Positions 1 through 11,142 of a DNA stretch of 64,000 nt are shown in pieces. Numbering within the stretch: the first letter of the stretch is position 1; the number at the start of each line of letters is the position of its first letter. The DNA is from Paratinospora sagittata (lineage: Eukaryota; Streptophyta; Magnoliopsida; Ranunculales; Menispermaceae), in the NCBI GenBank assembly GCA_035771175.1, contig CM069589.1:25562201-25626200 (forward strand), in the 5' to 3' direction. Made by a program: the position numbers and the translations under genes. The notes beneath the pieces are model-generated. The model was not told the DNA's origin. It made no database searches and saw only the letters and a program-made list of their open reading frames with translations.

Positions 1-745
1 CTAAGGCATGTATTTATAGAAAATATTTTGAAAAAAGCAAGAAATGCGTTTTCTTAAGAGAAACCACGTTCTTGTGCCATCACCACCATTCTGTCAAAAG
101 ACAAGAAATATGTTTCTTAAGGGGAAACACATTTACGTGCATGTTTCTAGAAAATCACCATTCTGGACAAAATGGTGAAAACACGTTTCCTGCACAGATA
201 CGTGTTTTTATCTGTCCAAGTAAAAAATTTACTTTGGATCAGTGGAAACACGTTTTCTCTATAGGAACACGTTTCTGCTTAGCATAGAACACTGAAACAT
301 ATTTTCTTTAAAAAATTTCCAAGTTCAAGACATGTTTTCTCGGTAAATCAAGTTTAAACACACTTGAATATACTTGAAATGAATTGAAGTTCATGCAAGT
401 GTTTAGATCAATTTGAGTGAAAGTCAAATATTTGACTAGATTGAAAATCAGCTTGACTTTGAAAACTTGGATGATTTAAAATATGTTAAATGCGTGCAAT
501 GCTTTGGCTGAACAACCTAAGGAGAATTCTACAACCCTAGATGAATCTAAACAATTACATAGAAAAACTTGATCTTGATCTTCCCTTTGTTTTGATTCAC
601 TTCAAACTTTGACTTTGACTTTTCTACTGACTTTTATGATTTGATCATTATGGAACTGAAACAACTTAGTCAAAGTGATTATTACTCATTGGTATGTTGT
701 TTGCAATCATCAAAACAAGCAAGAGTGAGGGTCATTACACCAACA
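1..745 (-). mobile_element. SIRE-like copia 3' LTR, partial at window edge
   Basis: This is the U3-side part of a minus-strand LTR cut by the window start. Its boundary at 745 (+ strand ...ACACCAACA) is the reverse complement of a TGTTGG... LTR start. It matches the inner boundaries of the related LTRs ending at 24486 and 62352, which share the run AATCATCAAAACAAGCAAG-like followed by GTGAGAGTC. A minus-strand TATA box (TATTTATAG on +) lies at about 10-18. Positions 40-310 hold repeated GAAACACGTTTC-like palindromes like the arrays in the other copies. Orientation was set by homology to the element at 30981-38575, whose PBS and gag give direction. No coding capacity is seen. Confidence 0.8.
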
Positions 746-1459
746 ATCTCTCATTTTTTATGATTTAAAACAAATTCACTATTGACCTGATTAAAGCAAA
801 ATCATGATGTAAATGAATATGCAATATGAGAAATATAATCATGATGATTAACACAGTATATAATTCAACCAATCATAACAACACACATCAATGATCTAAA
901 AGTCAGCATATAATATGTATAAAATCATGTAAGAGCATATAAACATGTATAACATAGTCAATGATGTCCAAAATGTGTCAAAGTATATCAAAATTATCAA
1001 AATGGCCTATACATGTACAAGATCTATGAACAAAATCACAAAAATGTATTGTACTCTCTCAAAGTCTTTGCTCCCCCTCTCTACCTAGCTTATCTCTCTA
1101 ACTTATTCTCCCCCTTTTGAAACATAAAAAAGGAGGGACTACTGTTGTGGCAGAGGAGAAAACGATCCCAAGTCCATGAAGAAATCATTAGTCGGTGACG
1201 ATGGACCATGCGGGAGTTGAATTGGCGAAGCGATAGCTGATGGAGGTAAACTCTTCGTGGCACTGGATAACATAACTGTCACCGCAGAGGAACATTAGGA
1301 GTGGATTAGAGGTGCGGTATTGCCAGAGTGGATAATCTGTGTGCTCCTAAAGTGAGGAAACGTAGGCATAGAAGGCACTCGATATCCAAAAGGAACGAGA
1401 CCAAAACCAAAAGGATCATCCTAAGCTGGTGTAGAAGGTAGAACACTCGTAACGGTTGC
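746..1459 (-). pseudogene. 3' internal tail of the minus-strand copia element
   Basis: Read on the minus strand, this joins the LTR at 745 through a purine-rich stretch (AAAAAATGAGAGAT, the likely polypurine tract at about 746-759). A second purine run (AAAAGGGGGAG on the minus strand) lies near 1109-1121, as in SIRE-type elements after the last ORF. From about 1440 down to 1140 one minus-strand frame reads as a Pro/Ser-rich protein tail ending in DFFMDLGSFSPLPQQ then stop, with one internal stop. That suits the C-terminus of the ORF found upstream of the 3' LTR in SIRE-type elements, but homology cannot be proven here. It is cut at 1460 by an Athila LTR. Confidence 0.5.
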
Positions 1460-1655
1460 TGTATGTGATTTTTCGCAATCGCACAGTGTCAATTTATAAA
1501 ATACCGATGAGAATCGGGTTATCGTCCTCAAAGATCGATTAACTATTAATAATTACCATAATTACTAACCCTAACTTTATCTTGATGACCAAATTTGAGA
1601 ATAAACTAAATTAAAACAATGCAATTAAAACTAGAAAATAAAAAGTAATCAAAAT

Positions 1656-2663
1656 TGTTGGATGGTCAGCTTAGCAGAGTTGACCTGGACAACAGCAGAA
1701 CTGACTCGGACATCAGTAGAGTTGACCTGAACATCAGCAGACAACAACAAAATTGACCTGAGCTGGCCTGGACATCAACAGAGCTGACTTGGACATCAAC
1801 AGAGTTGACTTGGACATCAACAGAGCTGACCTAGTGTTATAGAAAACATAAGCCACGTGAAGAAGTTGACAAACATAGGACCGCCAGATCAACTCAGCTG
1901 AACCAGATTTGACTCAACCATGGAAAATCGTCCGAGCCGACCTAGCGTGATGACTTTTACGAAAAACCCAAAAACCCAATCTTAGCGTTAGCTTGGCCCA
2001 GCCGAGCTCAGTGCAGTCTTGTTCAAGGCTGACAACTCGACCTAGAGTAGAGCTGATCATTCCAGACGAAAAAGAGAAGATTAGGGAGTCCTTCTTAGCA
2101 CACCATATCCCGAGGAATCCGAGGTAGTTGCACTCTCAAACACGGTCTTCGACATAGAGATGGGATAGGACTCCTCCGAGGCAAATCAGGAAAATAGGGA
2201 TCATCCGAGATAAGATAAGATTCCTATTCCGAGATGAACCTGGAAGATAGGGATCATCCAGGACGGGATGAGATTCCTTTTTCAAGACCAACTCGGAATA
2301 AATGAGCTCATCCAACTCATCTCGACCAACAACGAAATGACACGTGGCACCATGCCTACTGGGCAGCTAGCCACTCCGGCCAGAAGACCTCATTTATAAA
2401 TAAGACCTACCACATTCACCATAAGGTACGTATAACTTTCTACAAGAGTTATTGCTACAGTCTTGAACAAACTCTAACTTAGGCATCAGAGGGTCTTTGG
2501 GCGGAACCACACCGGTGTTCTTTATGATAACCCTATTGTTTTCTCTATTCTTCTCAGATTTAGCTAATAAACCCTCGCCGGAGCCAGAGAGTTCATACTT
2601 CTAGATACGATCATCTCCTACACGTGTTCATCTACTTGATGTTGGTTAGATTCTGCATCAACA
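1656..2663 (+). repeat. 5' LTR of the Tat-type element
   Basis: The LTR is about 1008 bp, TG...CA. It contains several tandem GACCTGGACATCAGCAGAGCTGACTTGG-like sub-repeats in its first 170 bp, roughly 28-30 bp each. A G-box/ABRE-like CACGTGGC lies at about 2341, some 50 bp upstream of a TATA box (TTTATAAATA, 2393-2402). The last 180 bp before TCTGCATCAACA would be leader/U5. Confidence 0.85.
2341..2402 (+). promoter_or_regulatory. LTR promoter: G-box plus TATA
   Basis: CACGTG at 2341-2346 sits inside ACACGTGGCAC, and TTTATAAATAAG at 2393 is a good TATA box. The same pair is kept in the 3' LTR (CACGTG 6534-6539, TATAAATA 6588-6595) although other LTR positions have drifted. ACGTGGC is the core of plant ABA-responsive elements, so stress-responsive transcription is an inference. 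Confidence 0.6.
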
Positions 2664-2665
2664 TT

Positions 2666-2684
2666 TGGCACCGTCTGTGGGGAC
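2666..2684 (+). promoter_or_regulatory. Primer-binding site of the Tat-type element
   Basis: TGGCACCGTCTGTGGGGAC begins two bases after the 5' LTR end. Tat-lineage elements carry a PBS of the form TGGCGCCGTCTGTGGGG. This one has one substitution (A for G) near its start. Confidence 0.7.
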
Positions 2685-2716
2685 CGACTTATCAAGCCAA
2701 TAACAGCTTTTCGACA

Positions 2717-3880
2717 ATGAGTCAAGAGGTTGATCCCCCATATCTGGAAGAGCCCTCGGCTTCGCCAGAGCCCCCTAAGGCTCAACGAGGGGGACCTCCC
2801 AAAAAGAAGAACTCTGCTCAGAAATCTGCACGAGTCAGCAACATTGAGAAGAAGGTAGATAAGATCTCTCAACTAGTGCTGGAGCAGAACGAGGTATTAC
2901 GAGCAACTCTTCCTTCGTCACCGCCATGACTCACAATGGTTCGAAAAGATGAATGAAGCCACTGTTGGAGTATCACCGCTCAACTGAAATCTGTGAAATG
3001 CAGCAACAAGCGTCTGGACGGCTCAAAACAAAGATCTCTTTCCATAGGAGATCTTCGCTACTCTCTGGAGGCGAAAAAGAAGGAGCACGAGTTAAACTCT
3101 TTCCAAGTCCAGTCAGCACGAAAGAGATCACGTCGTCCTCCACCAAGATTGGCCCCAGCCAGGTCAGTCGCAACCAGGTCGGCCTTGGCAAGGATCCCAA
3201 AGATTGGATCGCTTCATGTAAGGTCGTCTCAGTCCGTATGGTCTAGGCTGACCTGACCTTCTAAGAGTGTCCAGACTCGATCTCATACAGAGTATGAGGA
3301 TTTTCCCTCACCTTTCACCCAAGAAGTGCTTCAGGCCCCACTCCCAAAAAATGTCAAAACGGCAGAGGTCAAAACGTATAAGGAAAAGATTGACCCAAGA
3401 GAGCACGTTGAAAACTATAAATCCTGGATGGAACTCAAAGAATATGATTACGCAACAATGTGTAAGGGCTTCCAAATCACCCTCGGAGGACCAGCTCGGA
3501 AGTGGTACTGGAAGCTAGAATCGGGGTCGATCTGCTTGTTTGGTCATCTTGCTCTCAAGTTTATCGGACACTTCGCCGGTGAGAAAGAAAGGGAAAAATT
3601 GGTAAATAACTTGTTGACTATTCGACAAAAGCAAGGGGAAAATCTCAAGGAATACCTCGAGCGATTTGATGACGCTCGAGTTGAGGTCAACGACTGTAAT
3701 GACAAAACAATTATCACAGCCTTCATGGCCGGGCTGAGGCTCGGACAATTCCACTACTCTTGTGGAAAGAAGAAAGCTCAAACATACATGGAAGTCCTAG
3801 ACTGAGCTCAGAAGTATATTAACGCGGATGAGCAGGCTGAAGCCAAAAGGGAAGAGGATAATCCTTCCAACAGTTCGAAG
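2717..3880 (+). pseudogene. Degraded gag of the Tat-type element
   Basis: Three pieces in different frames form one gag. The N-terminal part (2717-2929) starts at an ATG and is Pro-rich, then shows a short heptad-like stretch (IEKKVDKISQLVLEQ). The middle (about 2990-3250) is Arg/Ser-rich and shifted in frame. The core retrotransposon-gag domain (3300-3805) contains PFTQEVLQAPLPKNVK, then DPREHVENY, then GGPARKWYWKL and EYLERFDDA. This order matches the capsid domain of Tat/Ogre-type gags. The frame closes at 3803 just after VLD, and Glu/Lys-rich codons continue to about 3900. No zinc knuckle and no protease follow. Frameshifts near 2930 and 3260 mean it cannot encode a full Gag. Confidence 0.8.
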
Positions 3881-3904
3881 AAAGGAAAGAAGAGGAAAAT
3901 GACT

Positions 3905-4200
3905 AATACCTTGGGGATGCGAGCCTTGCTAAGATAATCCCCGAGAAGGGGCCGAAAGCCCAAAGTACCTTGGGGTCCGAGCTCAAGCTCGGGTTATCGC
4001 CAGGAAGAAGGCTAAGGCCTAAAGTACCTTGGGATCTAAGCTCGTCAGAGTTCAAATTATCGCCGAGAAGGAGTTCATTCTCAAAGTACCTTGGGATCTG
4101 AGCTCGTCAGTGCTCAGGTTATCGTCGAGAAGGAGTTTATTCTCATAGTACCTTGCGGTCGTAACTTGTTAGATCTCGAACTATCGCCAGGAAGAACACT
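3905..4200 (+). repeat. Short tandem array, about 60-bp units
   Basis: There are about four units anchored on AAAGTACCTTGGGATC, at about 3963, 4021, 4082 and 4145. Each continues through GAGCTCGTCAG and a TTATCGCCGAGAAGGAG core. The array sits directly after the gag remnant and grades into the larger array, sharing the GAGCTC core. Confidence 0.8.
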
Positions 4201-5590
4201 CTCAAAGCAGCTCAAGCTCAGATCGTTGCCGAGCTCATGGGACAAAGATTCTACAAAGTCCCTTGAAGCAGGCTGTCCGAGCCGAGCTCACGGGAAGAGA
4301 ACTTTTACGAAAATTCTTCTAAGTTCCAAGGACCAAGCTTTCCTAGCCTAGCTCACGGGATGAAGATTTTTCGAAGATTCTACCAAGTCTTAAAGGGCAG
4401 GCTTTCCGAGCCGAGCTCATGGGACGAAGATTTTTCGAAGACTTTACTAAGTCCTAAGGAGCAGGCTTTTTAAGCCGAGCTCACAGGACAAAGATTTTTT
4501 TAAGGTTTTACGAAGTCCCCTGAAGCAGGTTATCCAAGCTGAGCTCACAGGATGAAGATTTTACGAAAATTCTAATAAGTCCCAAGGAGCAGGCTTTCCG
4601 AGCCTAGCTCACGGGACGAAGACTTTACGAAAATTCTATTAAGTCCCAAGTAGCAGGCTTTCTGAGTTGAGCTCAGGGGACGAAGATTTTTTGAAGATTT
4701 TACTAAGTCCCCTGAAGTAGGCTGCTCGAGTTGAGCTCACGGGATGAAGATTTTACGAAAATTCTTCTAAGTCCCAAGGAGTAGGCTTTCCAAGCCGAGC
4801 TCACAGAATGAAGATTTTTAGGAACCGAGCTCACGGGACGAAGATTTTTACGAAGATTCTACTAAGTCCTAAAGGGCAGGCTTTCCGAGTCGAGCTCATG
4901 GGACGAAGATTTTCGAAGACTTTACTATGTCCTAAAGAGCAGGTTTTTCAAGCCGAGCTCACAGGACAAAGATTTTTTTAAGGTTTTACGAAGTCCCCTG
5001 AAGCTGGTTATCCAAGCCGAGCTCACAGGACGAAGATTTTACGAAAATTCTAATAAGTCCCAAGGAGCAGGCTTTCCGAGCCTAGCTCACGGGACGAAGA
5101 CTTTACGAAAATTCTTCTAAGTCCCAAGGAGCAGGCTTTCTGAGCTGAGCTCAGGGGACGAAGATTTTTTGAAGATTTTACTAAGTCCCCTGAAACAGGC
5201 TGCTCGAGCTGAGCTCACGGGATGAAGATTTTACGAAAATTCTTCTAAGTCCCAAGGAGTAGGCTTTCCAAGCTGAGCTCACAGAATGAAGATTTTTACG
5301 TACCGAGCTCACGGAACGAAGATTTTTACAAAGATTCTACTAAGTCCCCTGAAGCAGGCTTTCCGAGCCGAGCTCACGGGATGAAGATTTTACAAAAATT
5401 CTTCTAAGTCCCAAGGAGTAGGCTTTCCAACCCTAGCTCACGAAAAAAGATTTTACTAAGTCCCATGGAGCAAGCTCTCCGAGCAAAGCTCACGGGACGA
5501 AGATTTTTGCGAAAATCTTTCTAAGTCCCATAGAATCAGCTCTCCAAGCTGAGCTCACAAGGCGAGAAATTTTTACGAAAAATTGTCTAA
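4200..5590 (+). repeat. 64-bp tandem array with a seven-unit higher-order period
   Basis: About 20 head-to-tail units of about 64 bp, each with GCAGGCTTTCCGAGCC, GAGCTCACGGGACGAAG and a variable ATTTTACGAAAATTC / CTAAGTCCC stretch. Unit types recur in order. The seven units starting near 4397 (types ending CCTGAA, CAAGGA, CAAGTA and so on) are repeated in the same order from near 4876, giving a period of 478-479 bp. One partial unit (about 4822-4850) is repeated in both blocks. The array occupies the pol/3'UTR position of the element. The ORF 4091-4351 reads through it and is not a gene. Confidence 0.9.
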
Positions 5591-5876
5591 ATCTCAAGAA
5601 AATAGGTGTAAGATAATTTTTCTAAGTATCAAGGTCAGCTAGGAAAAAAGAGAACATACGTGACGATTAACTGTACGATTCCAGAAGTACAAATCTCGAG
5701 GAATATCTAATGGTTTCGAGCTGACCAGTTGTGTTAACACACAGATGAGATTCAAACGAATCCCGAGGAATATCAAACGGCTCGAAACACAGCACACACA
5801 ATATGAATCTCGATGAAAATTGAAGATGAAAGTAAGCATTTCACCCCAACTAGGGCTGAAAGGCTTGAGGGGTAAA
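5591..5876 (+). other. 3' untranslated end and polypurine tract
   Basis: This has no coding potential. Two loose copies of GAGGAATATCTAATGG / GAGGAATATCAAACGG followed by TTTCGAG or CTCGAAA lie at about 5698 and 5771. The G/A-rich GGCTTGAGGGGTAAA run immediately before the 3' LTR at 5877 is the likely plus-strand primer site. Confidence 0.6.
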
Positions 5877-6843
5877 TGTTGGATGGTCAGCTCAACATAG
5901 CTGACCTGGACATAAGTAAAACTGACCTAGACAATAGCAGAAGTGACTTGGACATCAACAGAGCTGACTTGGACATCAATAGAGCTGACCTAGTGTTATA
6001 AAAAACATAAGCCACGTGTAAAAGTTGACGAACTAAGGTGGCGGGGTAAAAGTTGTATGCGATGATACAACAGCCAGATCGGCTCAGTCGAACCACATTT
6101 GACTCAACCATGGAAAACCGTATGAGCCGACTTAGTGGGATGACATTTACGAAAAACACGAAAACATGATCTTAGCGTTAGCTCAGCCCAGCTGAGCTTA
6201 GTGCAGTTTTGTTCAAGGCTGACAGCTCGACCTAGAGTAGAGCTGATCATTCCAGACAAAATAGAGAAGATTAGGGAGTCCATCCTAGCATGCCATATCC
6301 CGAGGAATCCGAGGTAGTTGCACTCTCAAACATGGACTTCGACATAGAGACGAGATATGACTCCTCCTCCGAAGCAAATCAGGAAAATAGGGATCATCCG
6401 AGATAAGATAAGATTCCTACTCCGAGATGAACGTGAAAGATAGGGATCATCTAGAACGGGATGAGATTCTTTCTCTAAGACCAACTCGGAATAGATGAGC
6501 TCATCTAGCTCATCTCGACCAACAACCAAATGACACGTGGCACCATGCCTACTGGGCAGCTAGCCACTCTGGCCAGAGGACCTCCGCTATAAATAAGACC
6601 TACCACCTTCACCATAAGGTACGTACAACTTTCTACAAGAGTTATTGCTACAGTCTTGAACAAACTCTAACTTAGGCATCAAAGGGTCTTTGGTCGGAAC
6701 CACACCGGTGTTCTTTACGATAACCCTATTGCTTTCTCTCTTCTTCTCAGGTCTAGCTGATAGCCAGAGAGTTCAGACCTCCAGATATGATCATCTCCTA
6801 CATGTGTTCATCTACTTGGTGTTGGTCAAATTCTGCATCAACA
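5877..6843 (+). repeat. 3' LTR of the Tat-type element
   Basis: At 967 bp it is about 40 bp shorter than the 5' LTR, mainly because it has fewer GACTTGGACATC sub-repeats. It carries a small insertion in the middle (GTAAAAGTTGTATGCGATGATA region). TG...CA ends, G-box and TATA are kept. The divergence from the 5' LTR is visible by eye, so the insertion is not recent. Confidence 0.85.
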
Positions 6844-8089
6844 AAAATCAAGATAAATCAATGGAGAGATTCTAAAGGTTCAACTTCACCTAACTTTCAA
6901 AGATGTCTTATATATATATTTATTATTAATTTATTCTCCTAGTTTATAAGTAAAAAATCTTCAAATATTTAACTTACTCTCTCGAATGCCAAGTTAGAAC
7001 ATATTTACATGATTTCATTTCAACCTCTCAATAAAAACAAAAGCCACATAAACTCTTTATGCTTAGTGATTTTTTTTCAAAACTTCAAAGGATATTATAA
7101 ATCTCTTGATTCTATAATATTTCTAGGTTATATTTTTCCCAATCCAATTCCATGTTTCCTCTCTGAAGTGCTGAACCCAAGATCAAAAACATCTAATCTA
7201 TGGCAGTAGATCAAAAACATTAAGAATTGAAAAAAATATAAATTAACTATGAAAAATCTATTAATAATAATAAAAAATAAATCCAAGGCATGGTATCTAG
7301 GTTAGGATCCTTCTATTCTCTAGACAAACAACTTAGTTAATCATTGAAATAAAAGAAAACACAAAAACATTGATGAATATATTGAATGTATACAAGAAGA
7401 AACCAAAATCTTGATCTTTAGATGTGTAGATTCGCTCATTTGTCTCCAACGTCGCGATCTTTGTATTTTTTGATCTCCTTTGTAGCTTCTTCTTCTCCTC
7501 TTTATTATGCTTCAAAACCCTCTCTTAATAATGTATTTACAAGCGGGAGAAGGTAGGAAAAAATCGCATGCAATTCAAATTTAAGATGACAATGTGTAGG
7601 AGAAGAAGTTGTCGGGGCGTTGTAGCGTTACCTTTCAGCGCTGCAGCGCCTAAAGTGATGTTTTTTGCATTTTTGTGCAATGTGTGTGGCACTGCAGCGC
7701 TATCCTTGGGCGTTGCAGCGCCCAAAGTGATGTTTTCTACATTTTTGTGCAATGTGTGTGGCGCTGCAGTGCCCTGAACATGGCAGTCGCACATTTTGCT
7801 TCACTTTTCGCCATTTTCTCGCACATCTTCGCATTATTTGGGATTGTTTCTTCTCCACTCCTCTTAGGCACTTGTTTATCACTTTCAAAGCACTTCAAAA
7901 CCATCTCAAAACCTACAAAAATTAATCATGAACTAAGTGTTAAACTTATGAAAACATGCACCTAAAGTAACATATAAAAATGCAAACCGAAATAAACTAA
8001 ACCGAAATTTTAACATAAAATATACCTAAACTAGAACATAAAATGACATAAAATATAATATAAAAGATACCTAAAAAGCTACTAATAAA

Positions 8090-9672
8090 ATATCCCAAAC
8101 TTAGGACTTTGATCGTCCTGAGCAAAGGGAAAACAAACCTAAAACACACCATACTACCACATTCTGAAACAAACAAAAAATTGGTTTGAAAGGTATGGAC
8201 ATACATGGCCTCAAATGCATGAAATATAATAACTTCTAGGAAAATTTTGAAAGTATGAAAAATGTCAAGAATTTTAATTCAACTCCTATCATTCATCATC
8301 ATTGATTCTTAAAAATGTAAATACATAATCAATCACATGAAACCACTTATACATCATATAGGTAAAGACAAGCAAGTGAAAAACACATGATCTTATAATA
8401 TATTTTGAAATTGAACTCCATAGGCATATTTTTCACACCACTCTCCACTAATGTAAATTTCACACCACTAGGAATAAAGAGGACTTGTATAGGTTGTAAT
8501 TTAAGGCTAAGGTGCAAGGTATGATAAAAACAAGTAATAATTAGGCTCAAAACATCCTAAACATCTTTGATCATCTTCAATACATTATATAGAACCATAA
8601 CCAATATAACACATATATCCAAACCGAATTTTAAAATTTAACAACTCTCCCATTGTTTGCTTTCATCTTTTTCTCTTTTTCTTTTCATCATATTTCTATA
8701 TATATTTTTTTTTGTTCATTTGAAGAACTACTACACCCTCAAACTTATTTCTTTTTATACAAGGTGTAGCATTCTTTTTTCTGCACTATTTTTTTATTTT
8801 TTTATTTTATGAAGCAAACATTCTTCCAAATATCCTTTTCATCTTCATCACCTTCCATTCTCATAATTCATCCTCCAAATAGATATACATTTCAACTTAG
8901 GCAAAGTGTTTAAAGGGTGAGAAACAAGATTTAAAGATATGGCTTTATCTATTAATCATAAGTGACAAAGAAAAAAGTTAATAAGCTGAAAAATGGGTGA
9001 CTAAGGGTATAATTAATAATAGGTAGGCTTAATGGCTCAGACAATCCAAATATAGCCTAAATCATCTTTCTAATGGTGTGATCTCAAGGATTTTATCTCA
9101 AGTGGTGATCAAACAAGTTCTAGAGTTCGTGGAGATCTTAATAATACTTAACTTGCAATTATCTACTCTAAACACTAGCGGTTCAATGATCATGACCTTG
9201 TATAAAAATATAAAGAATCTCAAACAAGACATATCAAGGAATCAAATCAAGCACACAGACTTTAAGATAAACTTTCTAGATTCTCCTAGAGTTATATTCA
9301 AATAAATGCTATTCGTATCATAGGCCATCCATAATTATATAAAACCAAAAAAATGCTTGTAAAAGAACATGGCCCTAAACTAATCCTAAAAACATACTTA
9401 AACACATCCCCTAGCCATGAAAAAAAATGAAAATTCCCCCCCTAAACTTGAACAAAGCATTGTCCTCAATGCAAAACACATATGAAAAGAAGAAATAGAA
9501 TAATAAAGAGTTGTGAAAACTCCCTTAACCACCATGGGTAGAAGCTTCCACATGAGTATCTCCATTTTTCCTCTCTACAATAGCCCAGAGGACCCCCAAA
9601 CTTATTTAGAACCCTGGAAGAGATAAAAAATTAAGTCAATAGCAGGGAAATTCTACAAAGGAAATAAAGCAA
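8090..9672 (-). other. Athila-1 3' untranslated region
   Basis: This is non-coding DNA between the integrase tail and the 3' LTR, read on the minus strand. The block TTGAGGACAATG (near 9450-9465 on the minus strand), a Tyr/Asn-poor AT-rich stretch and the sentence-like ACATTAGTGGAGAGTGGTG (8434-8452) all recur in Athila-2 at about 17925 and 18798-18820. These are family-conserved 3'UTR blocks. Poly-T/A runs lie at 8690-8810. The envelope-position ORF seen in Athila-2 is missing here. The ORFs 8347-8550 and 9078-9305 are not supported. Confidence 0.65.
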
Positions 9673-10308
9673 CTAAATAAAAATGAAACTAAAACTGTTG
9701 GGTTGCCTCTCAACAAGCGCTTGGTTTAAAGCCATCAACCCGATTTTCTCTTCTCTGCAAAACAGATCTTCAAGAGAAATGTCTGTGTCATTCCTTTCTT
9801 CTTTTTCTTGGCCATAGTAGCGTTTCAAGCGTTGGCCATAAATGAGAAAAAGAGACCCATCCTTGCACCTCAGCTCCACCACTTCATAAGGAAAGACTTT
9901 TTCAATGATAAATGGTTCGGACCATCTAGATTTTAGCTTGCCCGGAAACAACTTCAATCGGGAGTTGAAAACAAGAACTTGTTGACCTGGAAGGAACTCA
10001 CGCTTTAGAATTTGCTTGTCATGTTACTACTTGGTCTGCTCTTTGTAAATCTTGGCATTCTCATATGCATCATTGCGAAATTCCTCCATCTTACTCAATT
10101 GTAGAAGCCTTTGTTCACCGGAGGCCTCCAAATCAAAATTTAACTTCTACACCGCCCAATATGCACGATGTTCCAACTCAACCGATAGATGACACGCCTT
10201 GCCGAACTCTAATCGATGTGGGGACATTCCAATAGTTGTCTTAAAAATGGTTCGATAAGCCCACAGTGCATCATCTAGCTTCATTGCCCAATCCTTCCTA
10301 TTAGTATG
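9673..10308 (-). pseudogene. Athila-1 integrase C-terminal fragment
   Basis: Read on the minus strand, 10308 to 10147 encodes the end of the integrase core. It reads [16 protein letters not shown], then [21 protein letters not shown], the conserved stretch after the catalytic Glu. The next part (about 10020-9673) reads LPGQQVLVFNSRLKLFPGKL, then KSRWSEPFIIEKVFPYEVVEL. This is the C-terminal DNA-binding region typical of Athila integrases. A stop and short frame change separate them near 10030-10145. The upstream catalytic part is missing because a copia LTR begins at 10309. Confidence 0.8.
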
Positions 10309-11142
10309 TGTTGGCCCAGTATTATAGTCCAAGAGGGGGGGTGAATTGGACTTGGCGGATTTTCGCGTTACCTTTCGGATATTTTAATTTAAACAAATAG
10401 TATACGTAGTAGGTAACAATCCAAATAATAAATGTAGGAAAATAAATGGACACATAATTTAGAGTGGTTCGGTTCCCCTTGAATCTACGTCCACTACCCA
10501 ATCACCACGATTAGGATTTTTCATTACACTATTGGCTAATCACTTACGAGGGTGATTAGAAGCCATTTTCACTTTAACCGACACGAGGATTTGGTTAGAA
10601 AGCCATAAACTAGCCTACACAAGGGCTTGGCTAGAAAGCCACAACTTGTAACCCACTTACGGGCGTGGTTATGTGTTGTACAAATAATAGTAAATATCTC
10701 GGTTGACTTAACCAAGTCAACAATACATCAAGATTACAAAGATATAGAGAAGTGCATAACAACACTCTCAACAATATAGGCTTACAATCTTGAATGAGAC
10801 AACAATTACTATTCCAACCATTATGATTCTAAATGATGCAAAGTGTTGAAATAGGTTTTTGTCAAATGCAATCGATTCAAATATATGAGATGTAAAACAA
10901 CGAATCGAATATGCACAACTATCAAGATATTGATTCTAAATAACAATAAGTTTAAAGCTCGAGAATCAATATATCATGATAATCAAAACTTCTTGATTCT
11001 AAATGAATATGCGATTAAGATCAAGAATCAAACAACTCAAGTATGATCAAAAACTTTGATTCAATATAATATGATATTAGCACATAAATCGATATCTCAA
11101 ACTATTTATGAAACCACTAAACAAAGTATTATGTTATGAAGA
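10309..11142 (-). mobile_element. Truncated SIRE-like copia LTR (3' part)
   Basis: It starts with TGTTGGCCCAGTATTATAGT followed by an eight-G run and TGAATTGGAC. This is the reverse complement of the GTCCAATTCACC...GGGCCAACA end shared by related plus-strand LTRs. It then runs colinearly with 51300-52140: ACCTACGTCCACTACCC, the CACTTACGAGGGTGATTAG repeats, then the CGATTCAA/AATCAA-rich section. It stops at 11142 where a different element begins. It inserted into the Athila-1 integrase. The preceding 5 bp are GTATG, and the matching duplicate is lost. Confidence 0.8.

Larger units (their letters stand above)
1656..6843 (+). mobile_element. Non-autonomous Tat-type Ty3/gypsy element, complete
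   Basis: A complete element has two TGTTGGATGG...CATCAACA LTRs (1656-2663 and 5877-6843) and is flanked by a 5-bp target duplication AAAAT at 1651-1655 and 6844-6848. The internal 3.2 kb holds a PBS, a degraded gag, and then two families of tandem repeats where pol should be. No RT, RNase H or integrase motif is visible in any frame. It was inserted into the Athila-1 LTR, which is intact on both sides. The PBS form and gag style point to the Tat/Retand/Ogre group. That assignment is by recognition, not by search. Confidence 0.85.
1460..8089 (-). mobile_element. Athila-1 3' LTR, split by a Tat-type insertion
   Basis: Segments 1460-1655 and 6849-8089 rejoin across the nested element into one minus-strand LTR. 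They are colinear with the reverse complement of the Athila-3 LTR at 46048-47439: the same order of the CAGTGTCAA / CGATGAGAATCGGG block, the tract before the insertion, the ACTCTCTCGAATGCC motif and the ISH-like palindromes. Its U3 start near 8089 is mutated (CTACTAATAA where CTACTTATCA is expected). The copies of GCGCTGCAGCGCC near 7636-7770 are a family hallmark. The ORFs in 7333-7965 on both strands overlap this non-coding LTR DNA and are not genes. Confidence 0.8.

Noticed and set aside
4200..5590. CRISPR-like array
   Set aside because: Units are contiguous 64-bp tandem repeats without unique spacers, in a plant retrotransposon.
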